Below, one piece after another: positions 5,721 to 7,514 of a stretch of DNA of 7,514 nt; the stretch's first letter is position 1, and each line of letters starts with the position of its first letter. A model generated the notes under the pieces. The model had not been told where the DNA came from. It worked only from the letters and a program-made list of their open reading frames with translations, and made no database searches. This DNA is from Burkholderiales bacterium (GTDB taxonomy: Bacteria; Pseudomonadota; Gammaproteobacteria; Burkholderiales; SG8-39): NCBI GenBank assembly GCA_016649475.1, contig JAENXP010000093.1:1-7514 (forward strand), written 5' to 3'. The translations under genes and the position numbers were made by a program.

Positions 5721-6556
5721 AGGAATTCCTCCACCAGCCCGATCTGCCCCGGCACATTGAGCGCGGGCGCATGGCCGCAGCCGGCAATCTCAACCACACG
5801 GGCCCGCGGACCGCGTTCGCGCATTGCCTGCGCCGTTTGCGCCAGCAGCAAATCCGAATCCGCGCCACGCAAGCACAGCACCGGAAGGTCGAGCGCGTCG
5901 TACTCGGGCCACAGATCGTAGTCGTGAGGGAAATTGACGAACTGGCGCACCATCCCCGGGTCGTAGTGCGGCGTCACACGGCCATCGGGCAGCCGCCTCA
6001 CCGAACTCTCGGTGAGCTTGATCCACTCGCGCTCGGTGAGCATCCCGTAAGGCGCATAAACCTTGCGGAAATAGGCTTCGAGTTCGCTCACCCTGGCAAA
6101 CGCCGCGGGGTTGCCGGCGTAGGTCCTGATGCGCTCGATCGCCGTGGCCGCGAGTTGCGGGCCGTTGTCGTTGAGTACCAGCTTGTCGATGCGGCCGGCG
6201 AGCGCACCGTCCTTGCGGCTCGCCACCTTGATGCCTATCGCCCCGCCCATCGAGGTGCCCACCCAGTGCATGCGCTCGATGCCGAGCGCATCGCAGAACG
6301 CCGCGGCCAGACGCGCATAGAACGCCAGGCAGTACTCCGCATCGGGCTCCGGGCTCCACTGCGACAGCCCGCGGCCGATGGTATCCGGACAAATAACGCG
6401 GTAGCGGCGCGCGAGCGACGCGGCGAGGTCGTCGAAATCGCGTCCGGTGCGAGCCAGCCCGTGCCACATGACAATCGTCGCGGCGTTGCCGCTGTCCCAG
6501 TCCGTGTAGTGCAATTCGCGCCCGAGTACCGTGATGTAGCGTGACGTCATGTTCAT
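5711..6556 (-). CDS. Alpha/beta hydrolase of unknown substrate
   Basis: The product is 281 aa and has all the landmarks of the alpha/beta hydrolase fold. WHG (31-33) is the oxyanion-hole motif, PDTIGRG follows near 57-63, the nucleophile elbow is GTSMGG with Ser102, the acid is probably Asp235 (GADSD), and His262 (GCGHAP) completes the triad. A helical cap probably spans about 132-215. No signal peptide is visible, so it should be cytoplasmic. The start at 6556 is favoured over the Met at 6550 because GAGGG (6568-6564) lies 7 nt upstream. It follows livM by 75 nt on the same strand, so it may be cotranscribed and act on an imported ester, lactone or amide; that is inference. Sequence similarity to enol-lactone hydrolases and related enzymes is generic, and the substrate cannot be assigned. 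Confidence 0.88.
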   Translation of the reverse strand: MNMTSRYITVLGRELHYTDWDSGNAATIVMWHGLARTGRDFDDLAASLARRYRVICPDTIGRGLSQWSPEPDAEYCLAFYARLAAAFCDALGIERMHWVGTSMGGAIGIKVASRKDGALAGRIDKLVLNDNGPQLAATAIERIRTYAGNPAAFARVSELEAYFRKVYAPYGMLTEREWIKLTESSVRRLPDGRVTPHYDPGMVRQFVNFPHDYDLWPEYDALDLPVLCLRGADSDLLLAQTAQAMRERGPRARVVEIAGCGHAPALNVPGQIGLVEEFLAA

Positions 6557-6563
6557 GGTCTGG

Positions 6564-6568
6564 CCCTC
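6564..6568 (-). promoter_or_regulatory. Hydrolase ribosome-binding site (GAGGG)
   Basis: GAGGG on the minus strand ends 7 nt before the ATG at 6556 and supports that start over the in-frame ATG at 6550. Confidence 0.65.
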
Positions 6569-6621
6569 AGAATCGGTAACGAAACGAGCCGATACCCCCC
6601 CTCGTGCTCCCCTGTGTCAGT

Positions 6622-6647
6622 CCGTAACAAATTAACTTTTGTTACGG
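6622..6647. repeat. Perfect 10-bp inverted repeat around the livM stop codon
   Basis: CCGTAACAAA (6622-6631) is mirrored exactly by TTTGTTACGG (6638-6647) around a 6-nt centre, which holds the livM stop codon (TAA, 6634-6632). The outer flanks could add two G-T wobble pairs. A related sequence, TCGGTAACGAA at 6573-6583, matches the left arm with its flank (TCCGTAACAAA) at 9 of 11 positions. No U tract follows on the minus strand. It could be an mRNA stem-loop protecting the livM 3' end or a binding site for a dimeric regulator. Confidence 0.7.
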
Positions 6648-7514
6648 GTTCTTAGTTTGCCGACGATGCCTGCGGGAAAGCGGTACACGCTCAGAATGAA
6701 CAATATCCCCAGCCACAGCAGCCACCGATCCGGATGCAGCAGGTTGGACAAGAGCGGTATTCCGGCAGCTGCATCGCTGGCGAGCCTCATCAGGTCCTGC
6801 AAGTAGTTCTGCGCAACTATGAACAGCGTCGCGCCGAGCACCGCGCCATACATCGTCCCCATGCCGCCGATCACCACCATCAGCAGGATGTCGATCATGA
6901 TCTCGAAAGAAAGCGAGGTATCCGGGCCGTTGTAGCGCAGCCACAGCGCGAGCAGAGCGCCGGCGAGCGTGGCGAAACCCGCCGAAAGCACGTTGGAGAA
7001 TGTGCGATAGACGACGGTGCGATAGCCCAGCGCCTCGGCGCGAAAATCGTTTTCGCGTATCGCCTGCAGCACGCGGCCGAAGGGCGAGTTGACGATGCGC
7101 AGCATCACCAGGAACAGCGCCACGGCAACGGCGAACAGCAGGTAATAGGATATGAGTTTGCCGCCCACGGGAACGCCCAAAATCGACTGCTCGACAAGCA
7201 TGTACCCGTGCGACAGCAACTCCGGAACCTTGAAACTCAGACCGTCCTCGCCACCGGTAATCTCGGACAATTGCGAGGCAAAGGTCTGAAAGGCGGATGC
7301 GACCGCCAGCGTAATCATGGCGTAGAAAATCGCCTTCACCCTTAGACTGAACAATCCTATCAGCAGGGACAGTCCGAACGACAGGGCGAGCGCGCCGGCA
7401 ACGCCCGCTCCGATCGCCGCCCAGGAAGGCCCGAGGCGCGTAAGCGCAATGGCGACGCCGTAGGCGCCGATGCCGAAAAACATGGTGTGCGCGAACGAGA
7501 CGATGCCGGTATAG
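6632..7514 (-). CDS. livM: Branched-chain amino acid-type ABC transporter permease LivM, 5' end outside the window
   Basis: The gene runs off the right edge. The frame is already open at 7514 and encodes YTGIVSFAHT before the Met at 7483, and GxxSFAHxxFFGIGAY is the usual internal LivM segment. So 7483 is not the start, and an N-terminal portion is missing. About 293 residues are visible with roughly seven or eight membrane helices. Family hallmarks, numbered from the first visible codon, are TGGEDGL near 90-96, a cytoplasmic loop NSPFGRVLQAIREND near 147-161 that should contact the ATPase, and GGMGTMYGAVLGA near 221-233. LivM pairs with LivH to form the membrane channel, with LivG/LivF as ATPases and a periplasmic binding protein as receptor. 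Substrates of this family include branched-chain amino acids, amides, urea and aromatic acids, so specificity is unknown. The next gene downstream is a hydrolase, not livG. Confidence 0.93.
   Translation of the reverse strand, partial: YTGIVSFAHTMFFGIGAYGVAIALTRLGPSWAAIGAGVAGALALSFGLSLLIGLFSLRVKAIFYAMITLAVASAFQTFASQLSEITGGEDGLSFKVPELLSHGYMLVEQSILGVPVGGKLISYYLLFAVAVALFLVMLRIVNSPFGRVLQAIRENDFRAEALGYRTVVYRTFSNVLSAGFATLAGALLALWLRYNGPDTSLSFEIMIDILLMVVIGGMGTMYGAVLGATLFIVAQNYLQDLMRLASDAAAGIPLLSNLLHPDRWLLWLGILFILSVYRFPAGIVGKLRTRNKS

Noticed and set aside
5721..5730. AGGAATTCCT perfect 10-bp palindrome
   Set aside because: It lies within the hydrolase coding region, is short and has no partner sites nearby; chance is the simplest explanation.
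5594..6544. Plus-strand open frame opposite the alpha/beta hydrolase
   Set aside because: The minus strand shows a full set of hydrolase motifs in order, while the plus-strand translation has no recognisable domain.

Overview
The window looks like an ordinary piece of core chromosome from a GC-rich betaproteobacterium. The evidence is the protein sequences (cytochrome b with a PVWY Qo motif and a 15-residue helix D histidine spacing, a long periplasmic-anchored cytochrome c1, a CPFS-type SspA) and the gene order Rieske–cytochrome b–cytochrome c1–sspA beside a Nif3-family gene and a DegS-like protease. I recall that order from betaproteobacterial genomes. Genus and order cannot be fixed from this sequence.

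Layout. Minus strand, reading from high to low coordinates: petA (3438-2845), petB (2841-1534) and petC (1534-773) form a tightly packed ubiquinol:cytochrome c reductase (complex III) operon. It has a clear TATAAT promoter upstream of petA, a 3-nt petA/petB gap and a TAATG petB/petC overlap. After a 101-nt spacer holding a GC-rich hairpin comes sspA (671-72). The 71 nt beyond sspA contain no sspB start. Upstream of petA, also on the minus strand, is a Nif3/YbgI-type gene (4333-3587). A 170-nt divergent region separates it from a plus-strand DegS-like, single-PDZ, membrane-anchored serine protease (4504-5661).

The right third is different in character. An alpha/beta hydrolase (6556-5711) converges on the protease gene. 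It lies 75 nt downstream of a 5'-truncated livM (branched-chain amino acid type ABC permease) that runs off the right edge. A perfect 10-bp inverted repeat is centred on the livM stop codon.

How the genes relate. The three Pet proteins form one respiratory enzyme in the cytoplasmic membrane, passing electrons from quinol to a periplasmic c-type cytochrome. The protease would perform envelope quality control or signalling, and SspA binds RNA polymerase in characterised relatives. The Liv permease plus hydrolase looks like a separate uptake-and-catabolism unit.

I found no mobile element, CRISPR array, RNA gene or convincing new multi-gene system. The points worth a second look are motif variants in the bc1 subunits, the absent adjacent sspB, the livM-stop inverted repeat, a C8 tract inside the protease gene, and the liv/hydrolase junction.
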